A DNA stretch of 64,000 nucleotides from Escallonia rubra (taxonomy: Eukaryota > Streptophyta > Magnoliopsida > Escalloniales > Escalloniaceae): NCBI GenBank assembly GCA_033065855.1, contig JAVXUO010003211.1:22501-86500 (forward strand). The letters are read 5' to 3'. Numbering within the stretch: the stretch's first letter is position 1; every line of letters begins with the position of its first letter. The notes beneath the pieces are model-generated. The model saw only the letters and a program-made list of their open reading frames with translations. It was not told the origin of the DNA and made no database searches. The translations under genes were made by a program, and so were the position numbers. Below, one piece after another: positions 21,780 to 33,899 of this stretch.

Positions 21780-22240
21780 GGTGCTCTGCTCGGACAAAGT
21801 TTCGGACATGGTTCTGCTCGGGCAGAGTTCTGTTCGGATTTTTTTTTGCTCGGACCATGTTCTGCTCGGACTATGGGCATGTTCGGATCTTTCTGCTCGG
21901 ACCATGTTCTGTTCGGACTATGGGCATGTTCGGATCTTTCTGCTCGGACTATGGGCCTGTTAGGATCTTTCTGCTCGGACCATGTTCTGCTCGGACTATG
22001 GGCCTGTTCTGCTCGGACTATGGATTTGTTCGGATCTTTCTGCTCGGACTATGGGCCTGTTCTGCTCGGACTATGGCCTTGTTCGAATCTTTCTGCTCGG
22101 ACTATGGGCCTGTTCAACTCGGACTATGGGCCTGTTTGGATCTTTCTGCTCGGACCATGTTCTGCTCGGACCATGTTCTGCTCGGACTATGGGCCTGTTC
22201 GGATCTTTCTGCTCGGACTATGGCCCGAGCTGAGAAGCCC
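21780..22240. repeat. Minisatellite array 1 (TCTGCTCGGACTATGGGCC type)
   Basis: Composite tandem repeats alternate a unit of about 31 bp (TCTGCTCGGACTATGGGCC then TGTTCGGATCTT) with a 16-bp unit (CTGCTCGGACCATGTT). Because units keep the frame, the + strand shows several overlapping 75-199 codon frames; they are antisense to the element and purely repetitive, not genes. Confidence 0.85.
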
Positions 22241-23330
22241 CAACATTTTTCCCTGCTCAGTCGTTGGGCTCGGACCAAGATCTGCTCGGACCTGCTGTGC
22301 GGGCTTGCTGCGCGGATGCGGGCCTGTTGGTGGAGAGGCCCAATCTAATGAACTCTTTGTGGAAAAAGTAAAGAACTCTTTATTGCTCATGTGTCCGAGC
22401 AGATTCGAACCCTTGACCTCGCGCTCAGATATCCGTTTGAGGTGAATTTTTTTTTGATTTCGGATAGTTTTCCGAGCTCTATCCATAGAAAACCTCATTT
22501 CCTCCAAAAGACTTTAGTTGGAAGCTCTACTTATAAAAAAATTCCTTTGACCTCCACTCAAGAACTTTCTTTAGTCAAACTTCGTAGAGTTTTACCCACG
22601 GGCTCTTGAGAGCACAAAGGAAATGGAGTTAGGATGTCTGCACGGGCGAAGAGTTCGGCGATCATTCTGCTCGGACATGGCTTGTCCGAGCTCAACGGGT
22701 TTATTCCCAATCTGTTCGGGCATGATGCTTCGGTTCCTTTATGCTTCATCCGAGCACAAATGGTATGAAGTTGGTTCTCTGCTTGGGCGGAGTGCTCGGC
22801 CAACATTCTGTTCGTCCAACATTCTGTTCGGACATAATGTTGGTCCAAGCTTTGGTCACTCTGCTCGGGCAGAGTGTTCGGCCAACATTCTGCTCAGAGA
22901 GAATGTTGGTTTCAATTTCCACGTATGAACTCATCCTCCAAAGGACGGTCCTTCAGGCGTTGCCTCCGAGCCTTAGATCTAGTCTTCATCTTGTAGGCTC
23001 TTTATTTCTTTTTAGACTGAGTATTTTGATGCCCTTTTAAGGGCATTGTATGTACTCTATCTTTTGTTCTATTGATGGTACTTTGTTCATTATGTGTTTT
23101 TTATGGTTTATTCTACCATTCACACATCGTTATCTATTTTTACTTTAACTCTAACTCTTTATTCGTCACTTAAAGAGTTGGAAAAGAAGTCGAGGACCCT
23201 CGCTCGGCCTATACTTTGAAGAAGTAAAAGCTTTGGTGGAGTGACGGTGCCCCCATTAACTTTTGTTTCTTCACGGACTTAGATCTGTAGCTAATTCGTT
23301 TGGCCTTCTCTTGTATTTTTATAAAACTCA
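22241..23330. other. Untranslated interior of the gag-only element
   Basis: No protein domain. Around 22,790-22,910 are imperfect inverted repeats of the type CAACATTCTG...CAGAATGTTG, related in style to the second minisatellite. This is the expected 3' untranslated region between protease and 3' LTR. Confidence 0.6.
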
Positions 23331-23334
23331 AGAG

Positions 23335-23950
23335 TTACACACTCTGTTAGGGCAGAGTGTTCGGCCATCACTCTGTTCAGACATACTGTATTGGCTAAGT
23401 TGGTCACTCTGTTTGGGCGAAGTGTTCGGCCATCACTCTGTTCGGATAGAGTGTTTTGGCTAAGTTGATCACTCTGTTCGGATAGAGTGTTCGGCCATCA
23501 CTCTGTTCGGTCAGAGTGTTTTGGCTAAGTTGATCGCTCTGTTCGAGCAGAGTGTTCGGCCATCACTCTGTTCGGATAGAGTGTTTTGGCTAAGTTGATC
23601 GCTCTGTTTCGGCAGAGTGTTCGGCCATCACTCTGTTCGGGAAGAGTGTTCGGCCATCACTCTGTTCGGACAGAATGTTTTGGCTAAGTTGATCGCTCTG
23701 TTTCGGCAGAGTGTTCGGCCATCACTCTGTTCGGACAGAATGTTTTGGCTAAGTTGATCACTCTGTTCGGGCAGAGTGTTCGGCCATCACTTTGTTCGGA
23801 CAGAATATTTTGGCTAAGTTGATCACTCTGTTCAGGCAGAATGTTCGGCCATCACTCTGTTCGGATAGAGTGTTTTGGCTAAGTTGATTGCTCTGTTCGG
23901 GCAGAGTGTTCGGCCATCACTCTGTTCGGACAGAGTGTTTTGGCTAAGCT
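23335..23950. repeat. Minisatellite array 2 (about 65-bp unit, palindromic)
   Basis: About nine tandem copies of a 65-bp unit. Each holds two related dyads, CACTCTGTTCGGGCAGAGTG and CACTCTGTTCGGACAGAGTG, separated by TTCGGCCAT and TTTTGGCTAAGTTGAT. Each dyad is a near-perfect 20-bp inverted repeat, so either transcript strand could fold into a string of short hairpins. One extra half-unit occurs near 23,640. Confidence 0.9.
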
Positions 23951-24204
23951 TACATTACAACAATGCTGAGAAAAATAACTTTATTGCTCGAGCAAAAATA
24001 AAGTTTACATTGGATTGCTTGACAACCCATTTATTTGAAAAAAATCTTCTAACCCCAATTTCTAAGAGATTGGGGTTTTGATAAGGTTTGAGCCCCTTAT
24101 CCCCCCGAAAAATAAGTGTCTTGCCTCGGGGCAAGATGCTACTGCGCGACGCGTTGTTTTTAGAACAACGGATCGTTCATGGGCTTGAGTTCGAACCTTT
24201 TCTA

Positions 24205-26520
24205 TCATATCAAGATTTCCTCGGAGTCCAATTTCTTTGTCTTCTTTGGTCGGCACGAAGTGACATAGCACTGACGAGCTGTAGTCTGGTCTCCTTTCAC
24301 CTCTCCAATCCCGTGTTCTGTGGGGAACTTCATCTTGAGGTGATAGGTTGACACTACAGCCTGTAGGTGATTTAGTGCTGGTCGTCCCAATATGGCGTTG
24401 TATGCTGAGGGGACCTTTACCACCACAAAATCAAGCATGAAGTTGGCTTGTATCAGAGGTGTGCCAATCGCAACTGGGAGTGCGATAATACCTTAAACCT
24501 CAACTGGATGATTGGAGAATCCATACAATGGTTTATCCATCTTTCGGAGACAGTCCGTTGGAATGTTCATCTTCTTGAATGCATCGTAAAATAAGACTTC
24601 TGCAGAACTTCCATTGTCGACCAGAACCCGCTTCACATCGAAGTTCCCAGCTTTGATCGTGATGACTAACGGGTCATCATAAGGAGTCTTGACATCTTTT
24701 AGATCATCTTCTGAGAAAGAGATAGTATGTAAGGGCACAGTCTTCGATTTCTTACTTGGGGGTTGGCTCGTTATGCACACTTCCCTAGCATATGCTTTTC
24801 GAGCTTGTCCTGATGAGCCTCCTGCGGCTAATCCCCCAGAGATAGTGTTGATTGTACCCGTATAATCTTCCCGTTCTCTTTCTTCAGCGGCTGAGGGTGT
24901 TTCTTGTCGTCGTTCTTTGCGTGCCACCCACTTTCTCAACTGGCCACGCTTAATGAGAGCTTCGATTGTTCGTTTAAGTGATCCGCAATCATTAGTTGTG
25001 TGGCCATGATCGTTGTGAAAGTGGCACCATAAGTTTCTATTCCTTTCGTTCGGGCGAGATGTCATCTTTTCTGTCCATTTGAGAGCTTTATTGTCTTTGA
25101 TCTCGTGCAGTATCTCTGAAGGTCTGGCATTGAGCGGCGTCAGATTTTCAGAAGCAAACGGGTCTTTTGGACGCCTTTCATCACGCTTAGATTGTTTTGC
25201 TGACTTCCCTCCTTGAGGAGTTATTTCTCGAGATCATTTCTTTTGTTCTTGTTTGCCTTCTCTGCGTTTTCCTCTGTGGGTCTCCAGGTATTCTTCAGCT
25301 TGAATATACTTGTTAGCCTTCTCGAGAAGAGCTTTCATATTACCCGGAGGACTTTTGTTTACAGAGAACGCAAACTTGGATATCGGACGGAGGCCTCGGA
25401 GGAAGGCAGTATACTTCACGGATTCGTCCAAGTTATCAATCTCCAAAGTAGCTGCGTTGAACCGTCCGAGGAAGCACGCCAAAGATTCATTTTTCTCTTG
25501 CACAATGTTTAGCAGGCTCGCTGAGTTCTTTCTTCGGGAGCGACTGCTTACAAAGTGCTTTTGGAAGAGATCCGATAATTGGCTGAAGGAATAGATTGAT
25601 TTTGGTTGTAGAGATTTGAACCATGCATGTGCAGCTTTTCTAAGAGTGGTGGGAAAGGCTCTACACATGACAGCATCTGAAACTTGGAGGAGTAACATGC
25701 TTGTTTGAAATTGATAAACATGTTCTCCTGGATCTCCAGTCCCGTCGTAATGGTCACACTGAGGCATTTGGAAGTTGGGAGGTAGCTTTGCTTTCTCAAT
25801 GGTTTCGGATAACGGATATCCAGATTCTTCCCTTGGGAGAGATCGTTCTGGAGAGCGATATCTAGGTACCATCTTCCAGGAGTCTCGTTCTTGGGAACGA
25901 AACTCAGGCGTCCTCTTTCTGTGGACAGATCTTCGAGGGGTTTCAGCTCTGGCGACTCGTCTGGGAGAAGAGTTGGTACTGCCTTCGACTGATGGATCCC
26001 GTTGATAGCATGATCCACTCCTAGTCATGTGATCTCCGCTCTTTTCTCTGGGATCATAAGTTGGATCGGCCGTTGATCTGTATTTGCAGCCGTAACTTGA
26101 TCTGGAGGTGATATGAAGACGAAGGTCGTTAGGGTCAAGATGAGAATGGTGAGTGGACTGCGGAACCACTGCCATGTCAAGCTTTCGCTGAAGAGTGTTT
26201 ACAACATCCTTCAGTTCATGGATTTCCTTTGTAAGGTTGTCATGTGGTGTTTTGAATAGCTGATGGTTCAGGCGATGGCGAAGGTCACCGTTTTTCAGAG
26301 TAGACGTTGGAGATCGGTTTCTCCGAGGTCTAGTTACTGATTCGGGAGTAGTAGATGTTACGTTGACGTAAACATCTTCAGAAGAACTGGCGCGATGGCG
26401 GCGTAAAGGGGTCGAGTGTCGATCACGAGAACGATCTGGTCGATGAGAGCTGCTAGTTCGCGCACGATGGTTTTGGGAATGACTCTGTGAAGAGTCATCG
26501 GAAGAAGAATGATTAGCCAT
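24205..26520 (-). pseudogene. Gag-protease gene of the gag-only retrotransposon
   Basis: Starts at ATG 26,520, 16 bases after the primer-binding site, with an Arg/Ser-rich N-terminus. The capsid region follows (NFQMPQCDHYDGTGDPGEHV, CRAFPTTLRKAAHAWFKSLQ, NESLACFLGRFNAATLEIDN), then AEEYLETHRG. In the same frame after a TGA at 25,234-25,236 come a CHFHNDHGHTTNDCGSLKR motif, an INTISGG linker, and the retropepsin motif VDNGSSAEVLFYDAFKKM. After a TAA at 24,493-24,495 comes SAYNAILGRPALNHLQA, the protease C-terminus. There are no frameshifts over 2.3 kb; the two in-frame stops are the only breaks. Gag packages the RNA and the protease matures it. No polymerase follows. Confidence 0.92.
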
Positions 26521-26530
26521 GTTCCCTGTA

Positions 26531-26554
26531 GGGGTCCCACGGATGGCGCCAATC
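26531..26554 (-). other. Primer-binding site of the gag-only retrotransposon
   Basis: Immediately inside the 5' LTR, the reverse strand reads GATTGGCGCCATCCGTGGGA. This TGGCGCC-type site is typical of plant Tat/Ogre-like Ty3 elements, where a host tRNA primes minus-strand DNA synthesis. Confidence 0.8.
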
Positions 26555-27009
26555 TGTTGCAGCTAAAAACTGGATCGAGAACAGCACCAGAAATCAGGCC
26601 TGCAAAAGAGAACACGGAGTGACCGCCGGGTGGGGTTCCGGCGGGGAACGCTCCGATGCTTAAGTCAGAGAAGGCTAACAAGGTAGAACTCTAAATAGCA
26701 GTATTACACAATGTGTATGTGTGTTAACTTAGGTTTACCTGAAGGGCATGACCCATTTATATAGTGGTAGAAGGAGGAGTCCTAGTAGGACTGAGCTTTG
26801 ACCAACTCTAATTAGAATCCAGTTAGGATCTTAGAGGATCTTATGTCAATCTGATCTAATAGAGTCAGCCTTTTTAGGATTATGCCCGATGATTGATATG
26901 GTAAGTGCCATATCAGTAGTGAGTCAGTACGGGTTACGTGTCATAACCGTCACGTGTCATAACCGTCACGTGTCGTCCGTAGATTGGAGGGATATTTTTA
27001 GCTATATCA
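26555..27009 (-). repeat. 5' LTR of the gag-only retrotransposon
   Basis: 455 bp, nearly identical to the LTR at 21,218-21,658, with an extra 14-bp copy of GTCATAACCGTCAC near 26,940-26,970. A handful of substitutions separate the LTRs, implying a fairly young insertion. It carries the element's promoter, with a TATATAG motif. Confidence 0.92.
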
Positions 27010-28291
27010 CTTAGGATTATTTTGTCCTTTTCTCTTCAGTTTTTATTTTTAAGTTTTTTGTGTATGACTATTTAGTTCGGGGTGTTAATCAGTGATCAAC
27101 TATTTGATTCCGTTTGCACTTGATAGAAAACTGCAGTGAATGTTGTGTTCTTTTCAGCCTCTTGTATGAGGACTTCTAAATGGAAAACTTTCATCGAAAA
27201 GAGAATGATTAAAATAGAAACTTTAACTAATTGAATAATCAAGTTATAGATTAGCATCCACAATAAATTGTAACTTGTACCAATAAGCCGATTGACATAA
27301 CAAAACAAAAGCCTCTACAAGTAGAAGGCAAAAGCACAGCATAACCAGAATGTTAGGAAAAGAAATAAAGAAAAAATAAGACTTGAAATCAAGTCATTCG
27401 TCTGAGTCGAGTGTTGAATGTCCCCTTTTGCTGTCCTTTCTTCTCCCTTTTATTTTAATCTTCTATCAAATACCGTTTGCTCCAATCTTTTAGTTTGATT
27501 TCAAAAGAAATCACTTGTAATCCGCTTATGACCGTTGCTATCGATTCCCTTATCGGCGGAAGTGTTGATCTTGATAACTTATTTATGACACGAGCTATCC
27601 ATGTGTTAGTCTCCGTGACATTAAGGCCTCACGTTCCACAGAAACTTGAACCGCTATAAATTGCGCCCATCATTAATTATCTGATCCCGACGTAAACAGT
27701 CATTACATCAGCCTTGATGACGCATTAATTTCACTTTCCAGCCGTTGGCTTTTGTCCAAGAGTCCATCATATGCCAACAGATTCCAATTTGCATAAACTA
27801 CATGATGAAGTCGGAATACTGTTATGGATTGTACTTATAACATGGCATTTGTGTAAAAAGGTGTTGTCTACTAAGGTGTTGTCCATCATATGTGTAAAAC
27901 GGTATGCTCCTCCTCCTCATCACCACGCTTATTTACGATCTGTTTTCGAAGATAAAAAGCCATGAATAATTTGAGCACCTTTTCCTTAAAGTGAATAGAT
28001 CGAGAAGTTTCTCGTCAATCCCAACTTACACATGTTACCCGCTTCTTCGGCCATAAAACGGTCATATACTAGACTTCAGCTAAACTAAGAGTGTTCACTA
28101 GGTATAGTCCCATGCACGAGTATCAGTGACTGGCAAGGTTGATTACGCGAGTTTACATAGCTCATCATGTTAAGGTTGATGAAATTTTGTTTCCATTCCC
28201 ATAAAAGATGGTGATGAGCGACCTCAAATCCTTGCTGCTTATGTTAAAACTTGCCAAGGCCCGCCTCACGCCATCCAATCTATTCTCGAAT
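27010..28291. other. No recognisable gene
   Basis: Only short chance frames. A TATAAATTGCGCCC motif near 27,655 looks promoter-like but leads to no gene. The DNA is probably the other flank of the site into which the gag-only retrotransposon inserted. Confidence 0.4.
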
Positions 28292-30570
28292 TGTAATACC
28301 CCAAAACTATGTCTGGTTTTATGGTAAATCCTATCTGATTAATTATAGGGTATTTAGCAACTGATTTTTTTAAGCAATGGTGTGTTTAATCTTTAGCGAC
28401 AATTTATAACAACCATAACTTGTAATCTATGATACATGGTGCAACAGAGAAATAAATGAAGATTAGCCGATAACTTGGGAAGTTATGATATAAATTAGGG
28501 TTATTATATAAATGTCTAATGTCGCATATTTTTGCTGAAAGGATCTATGAAAAAAAAATATGAATGAAAATTTTGAATGATAGAGAGTGATTTGGAGTCA
28601 TATAGGAGGAGAAAAGAATATAAGTCTATAAATAAGTCAAACAAAATAAAGGAGTCAAAAAAAAAAAAACCAAACAAACAAACAGAAAACATAGAAGATT
28701 GGGAAGAGAGCAACATAAAAGGCAGCCGGTCCTAGAACGGGCCGTGCCTCTTCAAGATCTGAACAGATGCGGCCACCAGAGATCAACTCCGGCTACACGC
28801 CTCCACCAGATGCCGCGACCGCCATGCCGCAATCAAAGCGACGTTGCCACCATCGGCTACTTCTTAAAAGCGGAAAACATAACTAAAAAAAAAAATCCCG
28901 ACCGATGCCAAGGGACGACTGCCGGTCAAACACCGGCACAACGATGGTTGCAGATCAACGGCTGTCACATCACGACTACCGCCAGTGGTGGACCACCATT
29001 GCACCGCTGCTGTCGATGTGTCACTGTCATACATCAATTTTTTTTTACTTTTCGGAGGGTTAATGACGGATAATCGAAAGTCAGAGAAAACCTTATAATA
29101 TTGAAAGTCTCCCAAACGGTCGGTGAGAGCAGGCACTAATAATTTTCAAAATACATCAATATCTGACATAGAGGCCCAAAGCTTTTTATACAATCCAAAA
29201 TTCTCTGACGTGGAGTTTCAAAATTTAAAATCTAAGTAATATCAACTTGTCTTAGTTGTTACACTTAAATGTCAATACTAACTCTAAAATAAGGTAGTTA
29301 ACTCTTGGTCACACAGCTAACCCTTCAAATCCAAAATCCCACCTACTGATCACCTGAAAGGAAAAACAATAAGGGAATGAACCAAATGCCCAGTAAGGTC
29401 GCTCAAAGGACCAATCAAACAAAAGCAAAAATATATAAGAAGCGAAATTTCAGAAGCACAAAAATTTCAACGGAACGGACATCCACCAAAATTCAATGTC
29501 AAACTATATCTAAATACAAAGACAGACACAAAACTTTCAACGGAGCGGACATCAAACAAAAATTTTGAATGTCAAAATATATCTGAAAGACAAGATTTCA
29601 AAGGCACACCAGATTCGACTGAACATAGGTCATACCAAATATCAAATGCCAAAATATATCTGAGTACGGAGACAGACACTAGAGAGCCATTCAGAAAGTG
29701 GTCATATCCGTTACTACTGACATATGAGGCCGGTTCAGAAAGTAAGATCGCGATCTCTAGCTCAACTCCCCTGAGCTAGCCCATGTTTCAATCCCTGTGG
29801 GTAAGTCGGAAATAAATCACATACACTGTGACATGGCTCATAGAGTTACCAAAACAAAAGTTTCAAAATAACCGTTATCAAATATCGGACATGTCAAACA
29901 ATATACAAAGTTTTACTAAATAATGATAATCATTAATCACTGAAACGAACAATATCAATATGGAAAATTCTGAGGTCAAAGAAATTCGACGGAATTTGAT
30001 TTCCACAAGTCATAGAATTGAAAACAAGTTATTCATAACAAATCTCGAAGCAAAAGGAGAAGAAGAATCACTTAACTCAATTCGAAAAAGTTTGGATTTC
30101 AAAAAGAAACTAAGGACTGACATGAGCGATTGGTCCATCGCTGATTTGAATTTCAAAAGTAAACCCTTACCTTATTCAAACTTTTGAGAAGACAAAATCT
30201 TAAGCTCCACCTTAGAACTCCCGAACTTCCCAAGCCTTCTTTTCTCTCTCTCCATCGCAAGGCAAAAAGGAATAGAGAATCCCAAAACTGTTTATCGCTT
30301 TCCACGATTTTAAATAATTTTCATTTGAAGCAAAAATCTTTTCATTCGAAGAAAACCCATATTCATTCGAAGCAAAATTATTATCATTCGAATGAATCTT
30401 TCAGTCACTCCAAAACATCATTACCCTTCCCATTTTGATTCGAATGAAACCACTATTCATTTGACTAAAAATTTCAGAAATGTTAATCAACCAATTTCAA
30501 AAAGACCACAAACTTATTTACTCAAAATAATAATTTTGCACAAGGAAAAGAAAACTTTCGGGGTATAACA
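28292..30570. repeat. LTR-like block D (TGTAATACCCC...GGGGTATAACA)
   Basis: The 2.28-kb block starts TGTAATACCCCAAAAC and ends TTTCGGGGTATAACA, so its ends are TG...CA and inversely repeated, as in several plant Ty3 LTRs. No primer-binding site or matching 5-bp flank is visible, so it could be a solo or truncated LTR. It contains about three diverged direct repeats of 85-90 bp at 29,440-29,690 (ACGGAxCGGACATC, CAAAATATATCTGA) and an AGCTAGAGATCG-type dyad near 29,745-29,790. No coding region. Confidence 0.55.
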
Positions 30571-31350
30571 GTCACAGCCACAATGACTTCGAACTAATAG
30601 ACGTCGGACACAGCCGTACGGTTAGCCAAAAAAATGGACCAACCTCATCCCCAATTTTCAGGCCCTCCACACTGTCGGAATCTACAACCACCGGCGAGGG
30701 TCAAGGCTGCACGACCGTGGGTCCCCACACACTGCTTAAACGGGCTAATATTGCAGGGGACAGTCACCATAATAGCCGTCTGATTACCGTTGTCGCTGGG
30801 TATCCCATGATTATGGCGTAGAATTGGTTTTATGATATTGACTGTGGGTTTGATGGTGTTAATTATGATTTCAGTGGCTGTGCAGAGTAGTGATTTAGCG
30901 ACGGTGTTGGCGGTGGATGAAATGCGATGAATCAGGTGGTTTGTGTGTAAATCTGAGGGTGTAGGATGTGCGTATTTGACATGCGTATAATTTTGGTTGT
31001 TGTCGGATGACTTTGTGTAATAGGGTGTGTATGTGGGGTAATGTGTAGTGATGGTATATTGGGTGAGGAGTGCGGTTGTGTATCTCGGGATATACATGTT
31101 TTGCATGTGTTGGGTGTTTGTGGGTGGACGAGTGCATGTAGTGCGGGGGTGTGCATGTTTGTATGTGTGTGAGTCTGTGCAGTGTGCAGATAGTGGTGCA
31201 TATATAAAGAGTGTGCATATATAAATATCGGTTGGTATGTGCGTGAGTAATGTGTGTATGTATGGCAGTGCGTGTGTTTGTGTGTGCAAAGTGCTGTGTG
31301 AATACAGTGCGTGTGTATGTGTGTAAAGTATGTGTCTTGGATTGTGCTAC
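30571..31350. repeat. TG-rich cryptic-simplicity tract
   Basis: GTGTGTATGTG-type sequence dominates 30,940-31,345. The 214-codon reverse frame (30,645-31,289) is a His/Thr-rich product of CA repeats, not a gene. Similar tracts lie inside the LTR-like blocks, so this is probably LTR-derived. Confidence 0.55.
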
Positions 31351-31820
31351 TGTAATACCCTGATTTAATCTAAGCGAGAATTAGATTAATTGAGGGCATT
31401 ATTTTTATCGATACTCTTATTTTTATCGAGAATCGACTAATTAGAGTAAAATGGGATGTTGGTTTGGCCTTCGGGATCAAAATGTAATTTTGAAAAGCTA
31501 AGGGGCAAAAATGTAATTTTGGAAAATAAGGTGAACATGATGCATATGCTATTAAGTAGCATCATTTTTTATGATGATTACGTGTTAGGAAGTGAAATGA
31601 GAGGTTGGTGTAGTTTTAGGGTCAAAGTACGATTTTTCCAAAGTTGTTGGGTCAAAGTGTAATTTTTGAAACTTGCGGGGCCATTTTGCGAATATTGAAA
31701 TTTGGAGGGCCATTGTCCAAATTTGTAAAATTGGTTACAAGATGGCGCCACCTCCTCCTTGGCTATTTGATGACTAATGAAATAAAATTATAAACTAAGG
31801 TATAGATGAAAAATAAAAAA

Positions 31821-32197
31821 TACTCCTCCGTCCTTTTTTAAGTGATATCATTTTTCTTTATACGTATATTAAGGATTTAGGTTATATATTGTGTGTCTTT
31901 CCCATTTTACCCTTTAGAGAGAGGAGGGAAGAAAGTGGGCCATGAGAGAGAAAATTGGTTGGTAGAGTATTAAATGTGGAGAGAGAAATAAAATAAAAAA
32001 GTGTAAAGTGGTGGGCCATGAGAGAGAAAATGAGTTGGTAGAAAATTAAATGTAGTGAGAGAAATAGAATAAAAAAGTATAAAAAGGGTAAATATGTAAA
32101 AACACCTACATAATCTTCCCTAATTTAGAAGTTATCACTTTTTGTGGGACGGCCCAAAAAAGAAATTGAGATCACTTAAAAAGGGACGGAGGGAGTA
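31821..32197. mobile_element. Stowaway-type MITE, copy 2
   Basis: 377 bp, TACTCCTCCGTCCTTTTTTA at the left and AAAGGGACGGAGGGAGTA at the right, bordered by TA. Shares its interior with 5,342-5,713 (GAGAGAAAATGAGTTGGTAG, AAAAGGGTAAATATGTAAAA). Non-coding. Inserted into LTR-like block B. Confidence 0.9.
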
Positions 32198-32929
32198 AAA
32201 AACAAAAGAGGAAACTTTCCCTTTCGGGAAAGAAAGAACAAAACAGGAGAAGAAAACAGAGAAAAGGAAGAAAAACGGGAGAAAGAGGAAAAGAAGAGGA
32301 AAAAAGGAAGAAAGAAAGGAAAAAGGGTAATCTCTCTTCTCTCAATTAAATCTTTAGGGTTCAATTGATAATTTTGGTGTGTATTTATGGTGTATGTGGG
32401 TTGTACCCAGCTGTGTGCGTGAGCGTGTGATGTGCCGTGTGTGTGGGTGGGTGTTAGGGCTGTGTAAGGTGGTGTGCGGTGTGTTGCGTAGTAGGGTGAA
32501 GGTGCTGGGGTGGTGAAAAGGCAGTGAGGGTGATGGCCGTGTGGTGATGTGGGCGAGTGTTATGCTGTGAATGGTGTGGTTATCACTGCTGCCGAAGCAG
32601 CAGTGGTGCTCTTGTGTGTTGTGGGCTGAAGGGGAAGGGGGAGGGGGAAGAGGCAGCAGCTAAGGCTGCCTGCATGGTGTGGTGGCGGGTGAAGTTAAAT
32701 GTGCGTGTGTGATATGCTGTGATGTGTATGGTAAAATGGTGAAGGTGTACTGGTGGTGAGGGTGCAGTGGGGTGATGGTGCTACACAAAAGGAAAAAGGG
32801 GGTTAGTGGAAGCAGTACAGTGCTGTGCAAGGTGCAAAGCGCGTGTGTGTGAATTTAATGTGGTTAAGAATGTCGCTAAAGATAATTAGGTTTTACTCAG
32901 TCCATTGAGTGGATTTTTAAAAATAGTTA

Positions 32930-33680
32930 GGGTTATATTTAGCCAAAGTACAAAAACGAGACCCTTATTTTTAGGAGACCTATATCGTGGAAAAATATCA
33001 GATTTTTCCGAGGTCGGGAACAGGGTGAACGGACGCGGAAAGTTTAAAACTTTGCAGTGAAATTTAAAATATCAAACGAGCGCGGTTTAGAGCAAACATT
33101 TTACAAGAACCCTAGGATGTTGGGAAGTTTCATTTTCCAAGATTTCGGGTCATTCCGAAGTCGTTAGCTATTTTTGGCTGAACGGGCTTTTAAGCGCTCG
33201 GTCCGGACACCGGTTCGAGATTTTTGAGCAAAAATTTTGTAAAATACTTTTTTAGCTCAAGAATGAATTCAGGAGGCTTAAAATAGCGTTTTAATGTAAT
33301 TTTGAGATTTTTCTGATGCCGGGAACCCTCGGGGGGCATTTTGGTAATTTGCCACCCGGAGAGGGGTATTTTGGTAATTTTCCCGATAAAGTTTTTTCAA
33401 ATGACTTTTTAGTCCAGAAAGGGTTGTAAAACACCTGAAAATTAGTTTTAACACGATATTGAGGTGTTGAGGGTGTAGCAGCCATCAGGGGGTATTTTGG
33501 TAATTTGTCATGTTGACGCCAAATTTTAAAAAACGCATGTAATCCAGCGTTCGGAGTGGTAGAAAGTGAGGAATGGTGTTAACATGTTGAAATAATGAGA
33601 TAGTGGCCATTGCTAATGCATTGGTAAGCTAGGTTAAGAATCCAATTATTGGACCAGATTAACAAGCTGTCGTAAGACGC
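32930..33680 (+). repeat. Sequence homologous to inner TIR of the MULE at 52.7 kb
   Basis: Collinear with MULE TIR modules at 53,640-54,060 and then with 55,390-55,510. Shared stretches are CCAAAGTACAAAAA, ATCAGATTTTTCC, AATTTAAAATATCAA, GAACCCTAGGATGTTGG, GAACGGGCTTTTAAGCGCTC, CCGGACACCGGTTCG, GAGAGGGGTATTTT, GCGTTCGGAGT and TTGGTAAGCTAGGTTAA. The MULE holds this as several tandem copies per arm; here it is single. Confidence 0.85.
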
Positions 33681-33899
33681 TATAAACGATTAAATGAGAA
33701 GGGGTAGAATAAGGAGTGTGTATATGTTGAATGATGACTAACGAGCATGATATGATTTGACTAGATGATGCAGGTCGTTGCGATCAGAGATTGCGAGTTA
33801 CTTCAGCTATAAGTCAATCAGGTAAGGACAATGCGGTTCTCATATGCTAATTCATTGTTTCGATTAGCATGCCATGTTGATGACGTGTTGTTGAATTCT

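Larger units (their letters stand above)
21218..27009 (-). mobile_element. Non-autonomous LTR retrotransposon with gag-protease only
   Basis: Two direct LTRs (21,218-21,658 and 26,555-27,009) bound a 4.9-kb interior read on the reverse strand. Next to the 5' LTR is a primer-binding site, ATTGGCGCCATCCGTGGGAC, typical of Tat/Ogre-like plant Ty3/Gypsy elements. Then come gag and protease (26,520-24,205), followed by about 2.5 kb of untranslated DNA with two minisatellite arrays, and a purine-rich AAAAGCATGGGGCAT before the 3' LTR. No reverse transcriptase, RNase H or integrase is present, so it depends on an autonomous partner. Flanks TTTAG and CTTAG agree at 4 of 5 positions, consistent with a 5-bp TSD. 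It landed beside the FAR1-type fragment. Confidence 0.93.

Noticed and set aside
21755-22445. 197- and 199-codon overlapping frames on the + strand
   Set aside because: Pure translation of the minisatellite in several frames, antisense to the retrotransposon that contains it.
21780-23950. CRISPR-like regularly spaced repeats
   Set aside because: Units are contiguous, variable tandem repeats without unique spacers, in a plant retrotransposon.
30645-31289. 214-codon reverse frame rich in His and Thr
   Set aside because: Produced by CA-rich low-complexity DNA; no domain and no homologous arrangement elsewhere.
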